Origin: Deltaproteobacteria bacterium
GTDB lineage: Bacteria; Desulfobacterota; Desulfuromonadia; Geobacterales; JAJYBI01
Direction: 5' to 3'
DNA length: 64,000 bases
Assembly: GCA_021779095.1 (NCBI GenBank)
Contig: JAJYBI010000016.1
Coordinates: 1 to 64,000 of the forward strand
Shown here: positions 1 to 9,681 of the stretch, one piece after another
Position numbering within the stretch: the stretch's first letter is position 1
Layout: each line of letters opens with the position of its first letter
The notes under the pieces: generated by a model
Seen by the model: the letters and a program-made list of their open reading frames with translations, nothing else
Told to the model about the DNA's origin: nothing
The model's database searches: none
Position numbers and translations under genes: made by a program

Positions 1-360
<360 letters not shown>

Positions 361-377
361 TAAAAAATTAAACCGGA

Positions 378-399
378 AGGGGGGAGTTAACCTCCCCCC
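378..399. repeat. GC-rich hairpin in the 23S-5S spacer
   Basis: A run of G followed by GTTAAC and a run of C forms a strong stem just after the 23S 3' end. It is probably part of the processing stalk or a spacer stem, since transcription must continue to the 5S gene. No tRNA gene is visible in the 361-528 spacer. Confidence 0.55.
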
Positions 400-469
400 G
401 ACCTTACACGCAACTCTACCGACTACCACAAATCAATCACGCTTTGTAATTGAATAAGTCTTATAGGAC

Positions 470-499
470 CCATGGGACCTATAGGACCTATAAAGAAAC
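470..499. repeat. short direct repeats (ATAGGACC-like) in the 23S-5S spacer
   Basis: Three imperfect copies of a 9-10 bp unit (TATAGGACC / CATGGGACC / TATAGGACC) stand in a row. Similar short ATAGGACC arrays occur between genes in Geobacter-like genomes, as remembered. Function unknown. Confidence 0.5.
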
Positions 500-528
500 G
501 ATATTGCGCCAAAGCGCAAAACAGTTTC

Positions 529-644
<116 letters not shown>

Positions 645-652
645 ATTAATTG

Positions 653-688
653 AAAACGCCCCATCACGCTAGTGGTGGGGCGTTTTTG
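653..688 (+). terminator. intrinsic terminator of the rRNA operon
   Basis: An AAAACGCCCC...GGGGCGTTTTT hairpin starts 9 nt after the 5S 3' end and ends in a T-run on the plus strand, which closes the rRNA transcript. Confidence 0.9.
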
Positions 689-753
689 CGTCTGCGAGGT
701 CGTATAGATGTATTGTGCCACCATGCCTGAATAACATGACTTGGCGAAGAATG

Positions 754-791
754 AAACGCCCCGACATTCCTATAAGTGTCGGGGCGTTTTG
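754..791 (-). terminator. terminator downstream of the aminotransferase gene (bidirectional)
   Basis: The AAACGCCCCGACA...TGTCGGGGCGTTTT hairpin lies 17 nt beyond the stop of the minus-strand aminotransferase. It has T-rich flanks on both strands, so it can also stop plus-strand read-through from the rRNA operon. Confidence 0.85.
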
Positions 792-807
792 GTTTGTCTT
801 GGTCAGG

Positions 808-1995
808 TCAGAGTCCCAAATCCAGCGCCAGAGCTTTCCATGCGGGTATGCTCCTTTCAATGGTCCCCATATCCACGCAGTAGGCAATCCTGAAATATCC
901 GGGAGCACCGAAACCGGCGCCCGGTACCAAAAGTAGGAGATGTTGCTGGGCGAGTTTTACAAATTCGATATCGTCGGCGAGGGGAGATTTGGGAAAGAGG
1001 TAGAATGCTCCACTTGGTTTGACGACGGAAAACCCTAGTCCCGTGAGAGTATTATAGAAAAGATCACGTTTCTTCTGATACAGGACGATATCTACCGATT
1101 CCTGCTGCAGGCCGGTTACCAGGCGCTGCATGAGTGCCGGAGCGTTAACGAATCCCAGCACCCGGTTGCAGAAGATTGTCCCTTCCATAAACTGCCCGAC
1201 ATTCCGCATCCGCGGATTGGCCGCTAGGTAGCCGATCCGTTCACCGGGGAGTGCCAGGTCTTTGCTGTGAGAGGTTACGATGATTGAGCTTTCGATGCAG
1301 GAGAAGATGTTGGGTATCAGGTTGTCATCGTAGGTGATTCGTGCATAGGGCTCGTCCGATATGACATAGATCTGCTTGTCAAATTCTTTTTCTTTCCTGT
1401 CGATTATGGCCCCTAGCCTTCTGAGGTCCGTTTCAGGGTACACCACTCCGGTGGGGTTGTTCGGCGAGCAGATGATGATCGCGCGCGTTTTGCGGTTGAT
1501 AGCTTCTTCTATGGCGGCGAGGTCCAACTGGAAGGTCGTCCGGTCGGTCCAGACCTCCCGGGGAATTCCACCGTGGTTGTCGATGTAAAACTTGTACTCG
1601 ACGAAATAGGGGGCGAGAATGATCACCTCTTCGCCGGGATTCAGGATAGTCTTGAGGATGACGTTCAGGGCGCCGCCTGCACCGCAGGTCATGACGACAT
1701 GGTTTGCCGTGACATCCAGCCCAGATGCCTCGGTGAGAACGTTTGCAACCGCCTGACGGGTTTCGGTGTAACCGGCGTTGTTCATGTAACGATGCATGCC
1801 GGGGACGGGATTGAGCGCCAGTTCTTTCAGTGCCGCATTGAAGGCGGAAGGCGGCTCTACGTCCGGGTTACCGAGGGTGAAGTCGAAGACCTTGTCCGCA
1901 CCGTGCAGCTGACGGAGTTTTTCCCCCTCTTCGAACATCTTGCGAATCCATGAAGACTTTGCAATCGCCCCAGCGATCTTTATGGCGACAGGCAT
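808..1995 (-). CDS. PLP-dependent aminotransferase (aspartate aminotransferase family, class I/II)
   Basis: A 395-residue fold-type I aminotransferase that transfers amino groups between an amino acid and a 2-oxo acid in the cytoplasm. Visible signatures are the substrate/PLP segment CGAGGALN, the NNPTGVVYP motif (PLP-ring Asn region), the SDEPYARI motif (PLP nitrogen Asp and Tyr), and the SHSKDLALPGERIGY motif carrying the Schiff-base lysine. The chosen ATG (MPVAIKIAG...) is preceded by a GAGGGAGATA ribosome site; an in-frame extension 21 codons upstream lacks family resemblance. DUF294 lies upstream on the same strand with an 81 bp gap, possibly co-transcribed. The exact substrate (Asp, Ala or aromatic) cannot be fixed from sequence. 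Confidence 0.92.
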   Translation of the reverse strand: MPVAIKIAGAIAKSSWIRKMFEEGEKLRQLHGADKVFDFTLGNPDVEPPSAFNAALKELALNPVPGMHRYMNNAGYTETRQAVANVLTEASGLDVTANHVVMTCGAGGALNVILKTILNPGEEVIILAPYFVEYKFYIDNHGGIPREVWTDRTTFQLDLAAIEEAINRKTRAIIICSPNNPTGVVYPETDLRRLGAIIDRKEKEFDKQIYVISDEPYARITYDDNLIPNIFSCIESSIIVTSHSKDLALPGERIGYLAANPRMRNVGQFMEGTIFCNRVLGFVNAPALMQRLVTGLQQESVDIVLYQKKRDLFYNTLTGLGFSVVKPSGAFYLFPKSPLADDIEFVKLAQQHLLLLVPGAGFGAPGYFRIAYCVDMGTIERSIPAWKALALDLGL

Positions 1996-2076
1996 AAGCG
2001 GTATCTCCCTCTTGATTTCGAATGGTGGAGTCATATCACAACGAGGGGGCATCTGCAACCGAAAGGGGATATTAAA

Positions 2077-3300
2077 CTATAAGATAGAGAAGTTGATATG
2101 GATCATCTTCTGCAGCTCTTCAATCCGGACCATAGCATGCCGTATCTGTTCACGTTCATCGGCCGGCAGCAGATAGGGATTGAGATAGTACGAGTCGTCC
2201 TGAATACCCTTGATAACCTTGATCTGAAGCAGTATCCGGTGCTTGGTGAGGATGTTATACGCATCCTTGAGCCCTTGGGCCATGGAGGGAGAAATGCTTT
2301 TGTCCACGACGAGCTGCTCGATACGCTGTATGGTGCTGGTCGCACGGATTCCACGGTTTATTGCGAGTATCCGGATGTTCATGACCAGCGGTGCCCATGC
2401 CAGCAGCTTGAGGTTGAACTCACCCTTGTGGTTGCCCGATCCTTCTGTCCAGATACGTTTAAGAAATCCCAGGGCGAGTTTCATTTCGGTCGCAGCCTTA
2501 GCCATCCCCCACAGTACCTGGAAATATTCCTGCTGCAGTCCGCGGATGTTGGCAATCAGGCTGTCGGCAAGTACCTTGTCTCCTGCCACGTACCGCGCAT
2601 CAGAAAGCACAATTAGATCCATGAGGTTCTTTGCGTAATCGTCGAACTCATAGCGGACAATTGCGAGCAGTCTCCTGTTCCACTGCTTCAGTGACCCCCG
2701 CCAGGTTGGGTTGCTGGGCATTATGTCGCCAGTGCACTTTTTGAATCCCGTCTCCTCAAGGCGATCGACAAGGAGCTGTGCGAATGCGGCAAAGAAGCGA
2801 TCGACAGAATCATCGGATTCGCTGCCGTACACGAGCAGATAGTCCTGGTCGGTTATCAGGGTCTGTTCTTCGCGACCGTCGCTGCCCATGCTGATGAGCG
2901 CATAGGAGCAGGGGGGAACGCCGTGTCCGGCTTCCCGTATCTCACGCTCAACAAGTTCAATTGCCTTGCCCGCGAGTATGTCTCGGTACTCCGTGCAGTT
3001 ACGGTGCAGCGTCCGGACTGACGTGTCCCGAAGGAACCGGTTCATTTCCAGATCGTTCAATCTGTCGTGAAGCTGCCTGAGGGCGGAAAGAGATGTTGCG
3101 CGCCGAATATCGGAAAGCAACTGGTGGTATTCGTCATCAATGGCCGAAGATGTAGCGATCTCCTGATCGAGTATATGTCTGAACAGGTTGAGAAGCTGAT
3201 GGGATTCCTCCGGTCCTAGCAGCGGGAGAAACTGAACCAGTAACTGCATGGGCCGTGGAGTGGGGATAGGTGGGTTGGCTGCGTTCATAGTGGAATCCAT
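2077..3300 (-). CDS. DUF294 nucleotidyltransferase-like protein (GlnD-N-like)
   Basis: A cytoplasmic protein of about 407 residues with an all-helical N-terminus, then a nucleotidyltransferase-like core with GSDGREEQTLITDQDYLLVY. That motif matches the GS...DxD arrangement of GlnD-type domains. The C-terminal half is the helical DUF294_C substrate-binding domain. Relatives usually also carry cyclic-nucleotide-binding and CBS domains at the N-terminus; this one has neither. Such genes often neighbour acetate/solute symporter genes, as here with actP, which suggests a regulatory or modifying role for the transporter (inference). The start is uncertain: ATGs at 3300, 3288 and 3249 all lack a good ribosome site, and a hairpin sits immediately upstream. 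Confidence 0.85.
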   Translation of the reverse strand: MDSTMNAANPPIPTPRPMQLLVQFLPLLGPEESHQLLNLFRHILDQEIATSSAIDDEYHQLLSDIRRATSLSALRQLHDRLNDLEMNRFLRDTSVRTLHRNCTEYRDILAGKAIELVEREIREAGHGVPPCSYALISMGSDGREEQTLITDQDYLLVYGSESDDSVDRFFAAFAQLLVDRLEETGFKKCTGDIMPSNPTWRGSLKQWNRRLLAIVRYEFDDYAKNLMDLIVLSDARYVAGDKVLADSLIANIRGLQQEYFQVLWGMAKAATEMKLALGFLKRIWTEGSGNHKGEFNLKLLAWAPLVMNIRILAINRGIRATSTIQRIEQLVVDKSISPSMAQGLKDAYNILTKHRILLQIKVIKGIQDDSYYLNPYLLPADEREQIRHAMVRIEELQKMIHINFSIL

Positions 3301-3306
3301 GGAAAA

Positions 3307-3330
3307 TGGGGGAGGCACGCGCCTCCCCCA
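3307..3330 (-). terminator. hairpin between the actP operon and the DUF294 gene
   Basis: A perfect stem (GGGGGAGGC...GCCTCCCCC) is followed by ATTTTCC on the minus strand, just ahead of the DUF294 start codons. It may be a weak terminator or attenuator between the actP operon and DUF294. Confidence 0.5.
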
Positions 3331-3484
3331 CACTATAACACAGTATGCCGCAATTGTTAGTAGCCAATGTCCTTGGCCGTGGGGTTACTGCTGTCCTGAC
3401 GGAGATGGAACCAGTCGCACATCTGTGCCCGCTATGCCTGACTGCACTGCTCCTGTCAGGAGAGGTACGACAGTCTGATTATGC

Positions 3485-3518
3485 GACCGTCTACCGGAAA
3501 TGATCCGGCAGACGGTCT
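3485..3518. repeat. long inverted repeat just downstream of actP
   Basis: GACCGTCTACCGGAAAT faces ATCCGGCAGACGGTC in a 13-15 bp stem that begins 11 nt past the actP stop (minus strand). There is no T-run on the minus side, so it is more likely an mRNA-stabilising 3' structure than a strong terminator. Confidence 0.5.
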
Positions 3519-3528
3519 GTTTTAACCG

Positions 3529-5244
3529 TTAGTGAACTGCGGCTTTCTCTGCTCCGATGCCCGTTTCAGCGCGAAGCATCTGTGCGGCAAATGCTTCACG
3601 TTCCTGTTTGGCGCTTTCGCTGTTATCGGTGACCGACACGATGTAGGCGACGATAAGCACCAGCGGGAGAACGACAAAGGTCGGGAAGTCATATGGGAAG
3701 ATGGCCGGCCCCATTTTGAGGATCTTGGTCCAGACGGTCGGGCCGACGATCAGCAGGCCAATGGAACCGAAGATGCCGGTGTAACCGCCGAGCACGGCGC
3801 CGCGGGTAGTCAGCCCGCCCCAGAAGATGGAGAGAACCAGGATCGGGAAGTTGGTGCAGGCGGCGATGGAGAAGGTCAGGGCCACGATATAGGCGACGTT
3901 CTGCTTTTCGAAGGCGATCCCAAGGATGATGGCGAGGATGCCGAAGCCGATGCAGCTCATCTTGGAAACGAAGACTTCCTGTTTCTCGGTGGGTTTCCCC
4001 TTCATGATGACCTGGGCATAGAGGTCGTGGGACAGTGCCGAGGCGCCGGCCATGGTGAGACCGGAGACGACTGCCAGGATGGTGGCGAAGGCGACCGCGG
4101 CAATGAAACCGAGGAAGAAGTCGCCGCCGATGGCGTGAGACAGATAGATCGCAGGCATGTTAACGCCACCCTTCAGGGCGAGGATGTTCTTGGTAACGTC
4201 GACCACGTATTCAGGGTGGTTGGCGACCATGACAATGGCGCCGAAGCCGATGATGAAGGTGAGGATGTAGAAGTAGCCGATGAAGCAGGTTGAGTACATT
4301 ACAGACTTGCGGGCCGCCTTGGAATCGGTGACGGTGAAGAAGCGCATCAGGATGTGTGGCAGACCGGCGGTACCGAAGATCAGGGTGAGCCCCAGGGAAA
4401 TGGACTCAATCGGATTGGCCTTGGCACCGATCGGCACGACAGACTTCATGATGTCAAGGTGCTTGGGATGGAGGGCGACGGCGTCGGAGAACAGCTTCGC
4501 GAAGCTGAAGTTCTCGTGAGCCAGAACGCCCAGCGCCATGAGGGTCGCACCGCCCAGGAGCAGGCCGGCCTTGATGATCTGCACCCAGGTGGTGGCTTTC
4601 ATGCCGCCGAAGGTGACGTAGAGCATGATCAGGATGCCGACGATGGTGATGGAGACGCGATAGGAGATCTGCGGCACCAGGGTGTGCAGCAGCTGCCCGG
4701 CGCCCACCAACTGGCCGATCAGGTACCAGACGACGACGATCAGGGCACCGATGGCCGCCATGGTGCGCACCGGGCCCTGACGGAGCCGGAAGGTGACGAC
4801 GTCGGCGTAGGTGTACTTGCCCAGGTTACGCAACCGCTCCGCGACCGTGAACAGGATGATCGGCCAGCCGACCAGCCAGCCGACGGAGAAGATCAGGCCA
4901 TAGAAGCCGTTCATGTAGACCAGGGCGGCAATCCCCAGGAACGAGGCGGCCGACATGTAGTCGCCGGCCATGGCCAGACCGTTCTGGAAGCCGGTGACAC
5001 CGCGACCGGCTGCGTAGAAGTCGGCCGCCGACTTCGTCTGTTTGGCGGCCCAATAGGTTATGTACAGGGTGACGCCGACGAAAACGACGAACATGCTGAT
5101 GGCGTGCCAGTTGACGGGGGGAGGCGCAGATGGCGGTCCTGCCGGTGCGGGACCGGTATCGACGGTCATGGCGCTGGCACAATTGGCGGCAAACAGCATG
5201 GCGGAGGAGACCAGGGAAGTAAGGGCAGTTTTCATATTTTTCAT
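3529..5244 (-). CDS. actP: ActP-type sodium:solute (acetate) symporter, copy 1
   Basis: A 571-residue inner-membrane cation:monocarboxylate symporter of the SSS family, likely taking up acetate. It starts with a cleavable-looking signal segment (hydrophobic to about residue 25, ending CASA) and a Pro-rich linker, then about 13 membrane helices. SSS landmarks are [20 protein letters not shown] in the first helices, the [14 protein letters not shown] segment and the [12 protein letters not shown] motif typical of ActP. E. coli ActP is 549 residues, so length fits. The start overlaps the stop of the upstream DUF485 gene by 4 bp, so the two are translationally coupled. An IclR regulator sits just upstream. 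Substrate assignment is by family. Confidence 0.93.
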   Translation of the reverse strand: MKNMKTALTSLVSSAMLFAANCASAMTVDTGPAPAGPPSAPPPVNWHAISMFVVFVGVTLYITYWAAKQTKSAADFYAAGRGVTGFQNGLAMAGDYMSAASFLGIAALVYMNGFYGLIFSVGWLVGWPIILFTVAERLRNLGKYTYADVVTFRLRQGPVRTMAAIGALIVVVWYLIGQLVGAGQLLHTLVPQISYRVSITIVGILIMLYVTFGGMKATTWVQIIKAGLLLGGATLMALGVLAHENFSFAKLFSDAVALHPKHLDIMKSVVPIGAKANPIESISLGLTLIFGTAGLPHILMRFFTVTDSKAARKSVMYSTCFIGYFYILTFIIGFGAIVMVANHPEYVVDVTKNILALKGGVNMPAIYLSHAIGGDFFLGFIAAVAFATILAVVSGLTMAGASALSHDLYAQVIMKGKPTEKQEVFVSKMSCIGFGILAIILGIAFEKQNVAYIVALTFSIAACTNFPILVLSIFWGGLTTRGAVLGGYTGIFGSIGLLIVGPTVWTKILKMGPAIFPYDFPTFVVLPLVLIVAYIVSVTDNSESAKQEREAFAAQMLRAETGIGAEKAAVH

Positions 5245-5552
5245 TTGGTGGCCTCCTCGATAATTTCCTTCATGATCGGGTCGTAGGTATTGTTCGCCTT
5301 GAATACGTAAATACCGGTCAAAACACAGGACATCAAGATGATGCCGACCCCCAGCGGCATGCCCAACGGAATGACGCTGTCGCTGGCGATGGGGGCAGTC
5401 AGGATATCCGGAGTAAAGGCGATCATCAGGGTGAAGCCGAAGTACATGACGCAGACGATTAGCGACAGTATCCAGCCGAGGGTGTCACGCTGTTTGCACA
5501 GTTTGACGAATTTGGGGTTGCTGTGGATCTTGCTTGCAATTGATTCAGGCAT
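5241..5552 (-). CDS. DUF485 (YjcH-like) inner-membrane subunit, copy 1
   Basis: A 103-residue protein with two predicted membrane helices (around 26-50 and 65-87) and the N-terminal [17 protein letters not shown] pattern typical of DUF485. In many bacteria this small protein is encoded directly upstream of ActP (E. coli yjcH-actP) and is thought to accompany the symporter. The ATG is preceded by a strong AAAGGAGGAGGCT ribosome site. It shares a 4 bp stop/start overlap with actP. Confidence 0.93.
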   Translation of the reverse strand: MPESIASKIHSNPKFVKLCKQRDTLGWILSLIVCVMYFGFTLMIAFTPDILTAPIASDSVIPLGMPLGVGIILMSCVLTGIYVFKANNTYDPIMKEIIEEATK

Positions 5553-5668
5553 AGCCTCCTCCTTTGGGGATGTGTTGAATTTGATTGCGAATCAGCTTTA
5601 CCATCGATTTGGCCGTTACTCCTTCCTTTCGTACCGTGGATTTCACCCCTTAAATTACATTGAAGACG

Positions 5669-6439
5669 TTACGCCGGCGTATAGCCGAATTTCGCCGAGA
5701 TCCGTGCGGCACCTTCGATAAGCGATGGGACGATCTCGGATTCCAGCCGTTCTGCTAACATCCTGAATGACGGGCCCAGCATGGTGACGGCGCCCACCAC
5801 CTTCCCGGCGTAGTCACGAACGGCTACGGCGACAGTGATGATCCCTTCGCCCAACCCACCCACATCGACGGCAACCCCTTTATTGCGAATCTCCTGCAGT
5901 TCCAGTTCGAGCTTGTCCAGGTCAGCAAAATCGCCCCTCTTCCCCCGTTTCCTGAATATTTTTTCCAGGACTTCCCGTGAATCTGGGGCTTTGATCACCT
6001 TTCCTGCTGCGTTTGTGAACAGTGGGAACCTGTTGCCCAGAAGCGGGGCTACCTTTATCCACTGCTCACAGTCGACCATATCGAGAAACAGCACTTCATC
6101 CCCGGCGGCGACCGTCATATAGACCGCTTCTCCATGCTTCCTGGCGAGGTCCTCCATAATAGGATGGGCATAGGTCACGACATTGGCATGATTCAGAAGC
6201 TTCAGAGCAAGTGTCACCGAGTAAATGCCGAGTTGGTATCTGCCAGCGGTTTCGTCGCGCTCAACCAGTCCCCTCTCGCAAAGGGTCGTAAGGAGGCGGA
6301 TTGCTTTATGACGGCTCATTCCCCGCGTTTCGGCAAGCCGCGGGAGTGTCGCATGTATCGGGTCATCGGCAATGACCTCCAGAAGATCAAATGCCTGTCC
6401 TACCGACTGGACAGCATATTTGTGACTATCGTTGATCAT
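5669..6439 (-). CDS. IclR-family transcriptional regulator
   Basis: A cytoplasmic regulator of about 256 residues. The N-terminal winged helix-turn-helix spans roughly residues 7-70 (VQSVGQAFDLLEVIADDP ... SRHKAIRLLTTLCERGLVERD). An IclR effector domain follows (GEAVYMTVAAGDEVLFLDMV, then VGGLGEGIITVAVAVRDYAG). The family usually binds small carboxylates. It lies between two ActP/DUF485 modules on the same strand, 116 bp upstream of one, so control of acetate uptake is a reasonable inference. The start is uncertain: an in-frame ATG at 6484 has GGAGG at 11 nt spacing, while 6439 gives the usual family length. Confidence 0.9.
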   Translation of the reverse strand: MINDSHKYAVQSVGQAFDLLEVIADDPIHATLPRLAETRGMSRHKAIRLLTTLCERGLVERDETAGRYQLGIYSVTLALKLLNHANVVTYAHPIMEDLARKHGEAVYMTVAAGDEVLFLDMVDCEQWIKVAPLLGNRFPLFTNAAGKVIKAPDSREVLEKIFRKRGKRGDFADLDKLELELQEIRNKGVAVDVGGLGEGIITVAVAVRDYAGKVVGAVTMLGPSFRMLAERLESEIVPSLIEGAARISAKFGYTPA

Positions 6440-7303
6440 ATGTGCCCCCATGGATGTTGGTATGTGCGCAGGTTGATAAGACATCCCTGGTGTGTCCTCC
6501 CTGATATCTACAACCTTAGGGCAGTTTGGTCTGAATGTCATAACAGTCACTGATATGAAAACATGTGATGCAAGGTGTCCTGTCAGTGTTTCCCGATCTG
6601 TCAAGCAAACATAAAATCGTGGTTGATGTGCTGGCGTAGGGAGGCAGACGCGTCGTTGCCGGTAAATGGGTCAGGAATAATTCCGGATGGAATTGTAACG
6701 GCAAGGGGAGGCGCCCGAGTTGGTAGACTGTTTTCAGGCGTGTACAGGAGGGGCGGATTTTCGTCGTGGTAGCACCAGGGGACTGTTTGTGATTTTTGGA
6801 ATGAAACCATGCAAAAGTGGATGGCGGCAACCACGCAATATTTCGGTACGCTCTGGTCGGAAGAGCTGAGGTCTTCCTGGATAACTGCGCAGGGACGCAG
6901 CTTTTGTCCTTGATTGCAGTCAGGATACGGATTGCTCATCGCCAGGACAATAAAAACGGTGACGAGCGGAATCACGATTGTCAGGATAATCCTATTGTCC
7001 ACGACATGACGTATCCGCATTCTCAGAAGGTTCTCCAGTCGGATTACGGTTGCAGGTGAAATGCATAATCTGCAACAAAATATAACGGCTTTATATTGAT
7101 AATGCAAGCTAAAATTTACAATAAAATAAAATACAATTATATTGTTGTGTAATACATTAAGCACCAATAAAAACAATATGTTGCTCAAGGCTATGTGCTG
7201 TGTGTTGTTCGGTGGGGCTGTTGAAATCCTGTTTATTATGCGTGCGTTTACAGAATTTGCAAACGGCAAGACGGGGTTCTTGGGGAAGACATACTATGTC
7301 TGA
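6440..7303. other. long intergenic region, AT-rich in its centre
   Basis: About 860 bp without a gene I can name lies between the IclR gene and the end of the second actP gene. The part at 7080-7200 is strikingly AT-rich. One minus-strand reading frame (ATG at 7020, stop at 6601, 139 codons) begins with a membrane-helix-like stretch (MRIRHVVDNRIILTIVIPLV), but its remainder looks random and no family is recognised. No clear promoter for the IclR gene was found. Confidence 0.4.
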
Positions 7304-7332
7304 AACAAAACGGGGGAGTATCCCTCCCCCGA
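7304..7332 (-). terminator. intrinsic terminator of the second actP operon
   Basis: On the minus strand a perfect CGGGGGAG/CTCCCCCG stem with a 5 nt loop is followed by TTTTGTTT, 64 nt after the actP copy 2 stop codon. Confidence 0.85.
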
Positions 7333-7395
7333 CCATAAGATGTTGTTTTGAAATGAAAGATGATTCCGGAGTATTGATTGCACTATGTCGACCGA

Positions 7396-9360
7396 TTAGT
7401 GGTCGATGGCCTTGGCCATGCCGATGCCGGTGTTCTGGCGAACATAGATCTCGTCGAACATCTCCTCCGAGCGCCGATTCGGGAAGGCCAGGCAGCCGAT
7501 TATGGCGGCAAGGAAGCCGAGCGGAATGGAGACGATGCCCGGGTTTTTCAGCGGGAAGAGAGGCGCATCGAGACCCATCAACGATTTGCCGTCCTTGTTC
7601 TTCTCGTAGTCGCCCTTGGCCTTGGCCAGGTCAGCCGTCTGCTTGGCGTCGAGTACGGCACCATCGGCCTGTTGTTTCTCCAAGGCCGTTATCACCTTTT
7701 GGGCGTCGGCGGCGACCTTCTTCGGGTAGGTCATGTTCGGGGAGACCATAACCAGTGCGATGGCGGCGACCGTTCCGACCACCAGGCCGGAGATGACGCC
7801 GGCGGTGTTGAATTTGCGCCAGAAGAGGGACATGACAACGACCGGCAGGTTGCCGGAAGAGGCTACGGCGAAGGCGAGTGCCACCAGATGTGCGACGTTG
7901 GACTTTTCTGCCGCGATACCGATCAGGATACCGATGGCGCCGACGCACAGCGAGGTGACGCGTGCCGCCAAGACCTGCTCGTGCTGGTCCGCATGACCGT
8001 CCTTTATGACGTTGACGTAGATGTCGTGGGCGATGGCCGCGGAGGCCGCGAGCACCAGCCCGGAGACGACGGCGAGAATCGTGGCGAAGGCGACGGCGCA
8101 CAGGAAGGCGAGGAGCAGGTCGCCGATGAACGGCGAGATGTCGCCGCCCATTTGCTGGGCCAGCATCATGGCCGCCATGTTGCCGCCCTTGTCGACCTTC
8201 ATGACTGCCTGAGGGGTGACGTGGATGGCAGCGCCGAAGCCGAGGAGTGTCGTCAGGATGTAGAAGGTGCCGATGATGAACATGGCAACGATGACGGACT
8301 TGCGGGCAGCCTGGGCTGTGGGGACGGTGAAAAAGCGCATCAGGATATGGGGCATGCCGGCGGTGCCGAGCACCAGTGCCATGCCGAGAGAAATCTGGTC
8401 AAGTGGGGCCTTGAGAAAGAGTCCCGGCTCCAAAAACCGCTGGCCGTAGTCGAAACCCGGCATCGGCAGCGGGTCTTTGAGGACTGTCTTCTGTACGTGT
8501 TCGATGATGTTCGGGCTGGTTGCGATGTCGTTGAAAAACTGGAACGGGCTGAAGCCGGACTTGGCAGCGACCAGGATTGACAGGAGGGTGGCACCGGACA
8601 TGAGGAGGCCGGCCTTGATGATCTGTACCCAAGTGGTGGCGGTCATGCCGCCGAAGACGACATAGCCGACCATGAGGATGCCGACGCCGATTATGGCGGT
8701 CTTGTAGGGTATGCCGATAAGGAGCTGCATCAGTTTGCCGGCACCGACCATCTGGGCGGTCAGATAGAATGTGGAGACGGCGACCGTGGACAAGGCGGCG
8801 ACGGCCCGGACCGGTTTGGGCTCGGTACGGAATGAGAGTATGTCGCCGAGGGTGTACTTGCCTGCATTGCGGCACGGCTCGGCGACGATGAGCAGCACGG
8901 TGATGTAGGCCACGAGCCATCCCACCGAGTACATGAAGCCGTCATAGCCGTAGAGTGCGATCATGCCTGAAATGCCGAGAAACGAGGCGGCAGACATGTA
9001 ATCACCGGCGATGGCCCAGCCGTTCTGGGTGCCGGTGATGCCTCCACCGGCTGCATAGAAGTCGGCGGCCGATTTGGTCTTTTTTGCCGACCAGACGACG
9101 ACGGCCATGGTTACGCCGATGATAATCAGGAAGATGGGGATGGTGACCATCGGGTTGGCCTTGAAAGTCCTGTCCGGGGCCGGGGTGTTTGCCTCAGGGG
9201 TATTCTGGGTGGCGGCTGGCATGACCGCTGTTGTTGCCGCCGGTGAGGAGGACGTTGTACTGGTCGGTGCGGCGGTAGCAGGTGTAGCGGCCGATTCGGC
9301 GGCGTAGGCGACGGAACCCAGGAAGATGGCAAGGCAGAGCGCGATGAAAGTCCTTTTCAT
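7396..9360 (-). CDS. ActP-type sodium:solute (acetate) symporter, copy 2, with inserted hydrophilic segment
   Basis: A 654-residue SSS-family symporter, paralogous to the 571-residue copy at 3529-5244. It has a signal peptide (about residues 1-20, ending AYA), a long Ala/Thr/Pro-rich linker to about residue 70, then the conserved core ([55 protein letters not shown]). Near the C-terminus, at about residues 549-595, lies a charged, Ala/Lys-rich segment absent from copy 1 (begins VAADAQKVITALEKQQ). A DUF485 gene precedes it by 12 bp. It probably transports acetate or a related monocarboxylate; the insertion's role is unknown. Confidence 0.92.
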   Translation of the reverse strand: MKRTFIALCLAIFLGSVAYAAESAATPATAAPTSTTSSSPAATTAVMPAATQNTPEANTPAPDRTFKANPMVTIPIFLIIIGVTMAVVVWSAKKTKSAADFYAAGGGITGTQNGWAIAGDYMSAASFLGISGMIALYGYDGFMYSVGWLVAYITVLLIVAEPCRNAGKYTLGDILSFRTEPKPVRAVAALSTVAVSTFYLTAQMVGAGKLMQLLIGIPYKTAIIGVGILMVGYVVFGGMTATTWVQIIKAGLLMSGATLLSILVAAKSGFSPFQFFNDIATSPNIIEHVQKTVLKDPLPMPGFDYGQRFLEPGLFLKAPLDQISLGMALVLGTAGMPHILMRFFTVPTAQAARKSVIVAMFIIGTFYILTTLLGFGAAIHVTPQAVMKVDKGGNMAAMMLAQQMGGDISPFIGDLLLAFLCAVAFATILAVVSGLVLAASAAIAHDIYVNVIKDGHADQHEQVLAARVTSLCVGAIGILIGIAAEKSNVAHLVALAFAVASSGNLPVVVMSLFWRKFNTAGVISGLVVGTVAAIALVMVSPNMTYPKKVAADAQKVITALEKQQADGAVLDAKQTADLAKAKGDYEKNKDGKSLMGLDAPLFPLKNPGIVSIPLGFLAAIIGCLAFPNRRSEEMFDEIYVRQNTGIGMAKAIDH

Positions 9361-9372
9361 TAGTAGTCCTCC

Positions 9373-9681
9373 TTACCTGAGTTCATCGACAAGTTCACGG
9401 GTGAGCCGGTCGAAGTCCTTGTTTGCCACATGGGCGTAATACATGGCGATTCCCCAGGAAACGAAGAACTGGGAGAGGGCGAAGAGATAGCCGATGTTTA
9501 TTCTGCCGAGAATCTTGATTTTGAACAGTCCGGGGGCAAAGGCCGCGCCGATGGGGAGGAGGAAGTAATACACCGTTGAGAATATCCACCAGCCGATGAG
9601 AAACGTCGTCTTTTTGCGGTGTAGCTCGACGAACTTTGGATTACGTGCAATTGCTGACCAGTCTTGCTGTTTTTCTGCCAT
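9373..9681 (-). CDS. DUF485 inner-membrane subunit, copy 2
   Basis: A 102-residue protein with the family pattern RNPKFVELHRKKTTFLIGW followed by two membrane helices (about 27-48 and 62-84). It pairs with the 654-residue symporter immediately downstream, as copy 1 pairs with its own. A start ATG with AGAAAGGGGT upstream fits. It is the first gene of the operon; a near-consensus promoter lies about 380 bp upstream, which implies a long leader. Confidence 0.92.
   Translation of the reverse strand: MAEKQQDWSAIARNPKFVELHRKKTTFLIGWWIFSTVYYFLLPIGAAFAPGLFKIKILGRINIGYLFALSQFFVSWGIAMYYAHVANKDFDRLTRELVDELR

Noticed and set aside
3532..5286. Long plus-strand frames opposite actP
   Set aside because: Asp/Gly/His-rich shadow frames of a high-GC membrane protein gene; the minus-strand gene is clear.
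7378..8580. 400-codon plus-strand frame opposite the second actP
   Set aside because: Composition is typical of an antisense shadow, with no domain; the symporter reading is certain.
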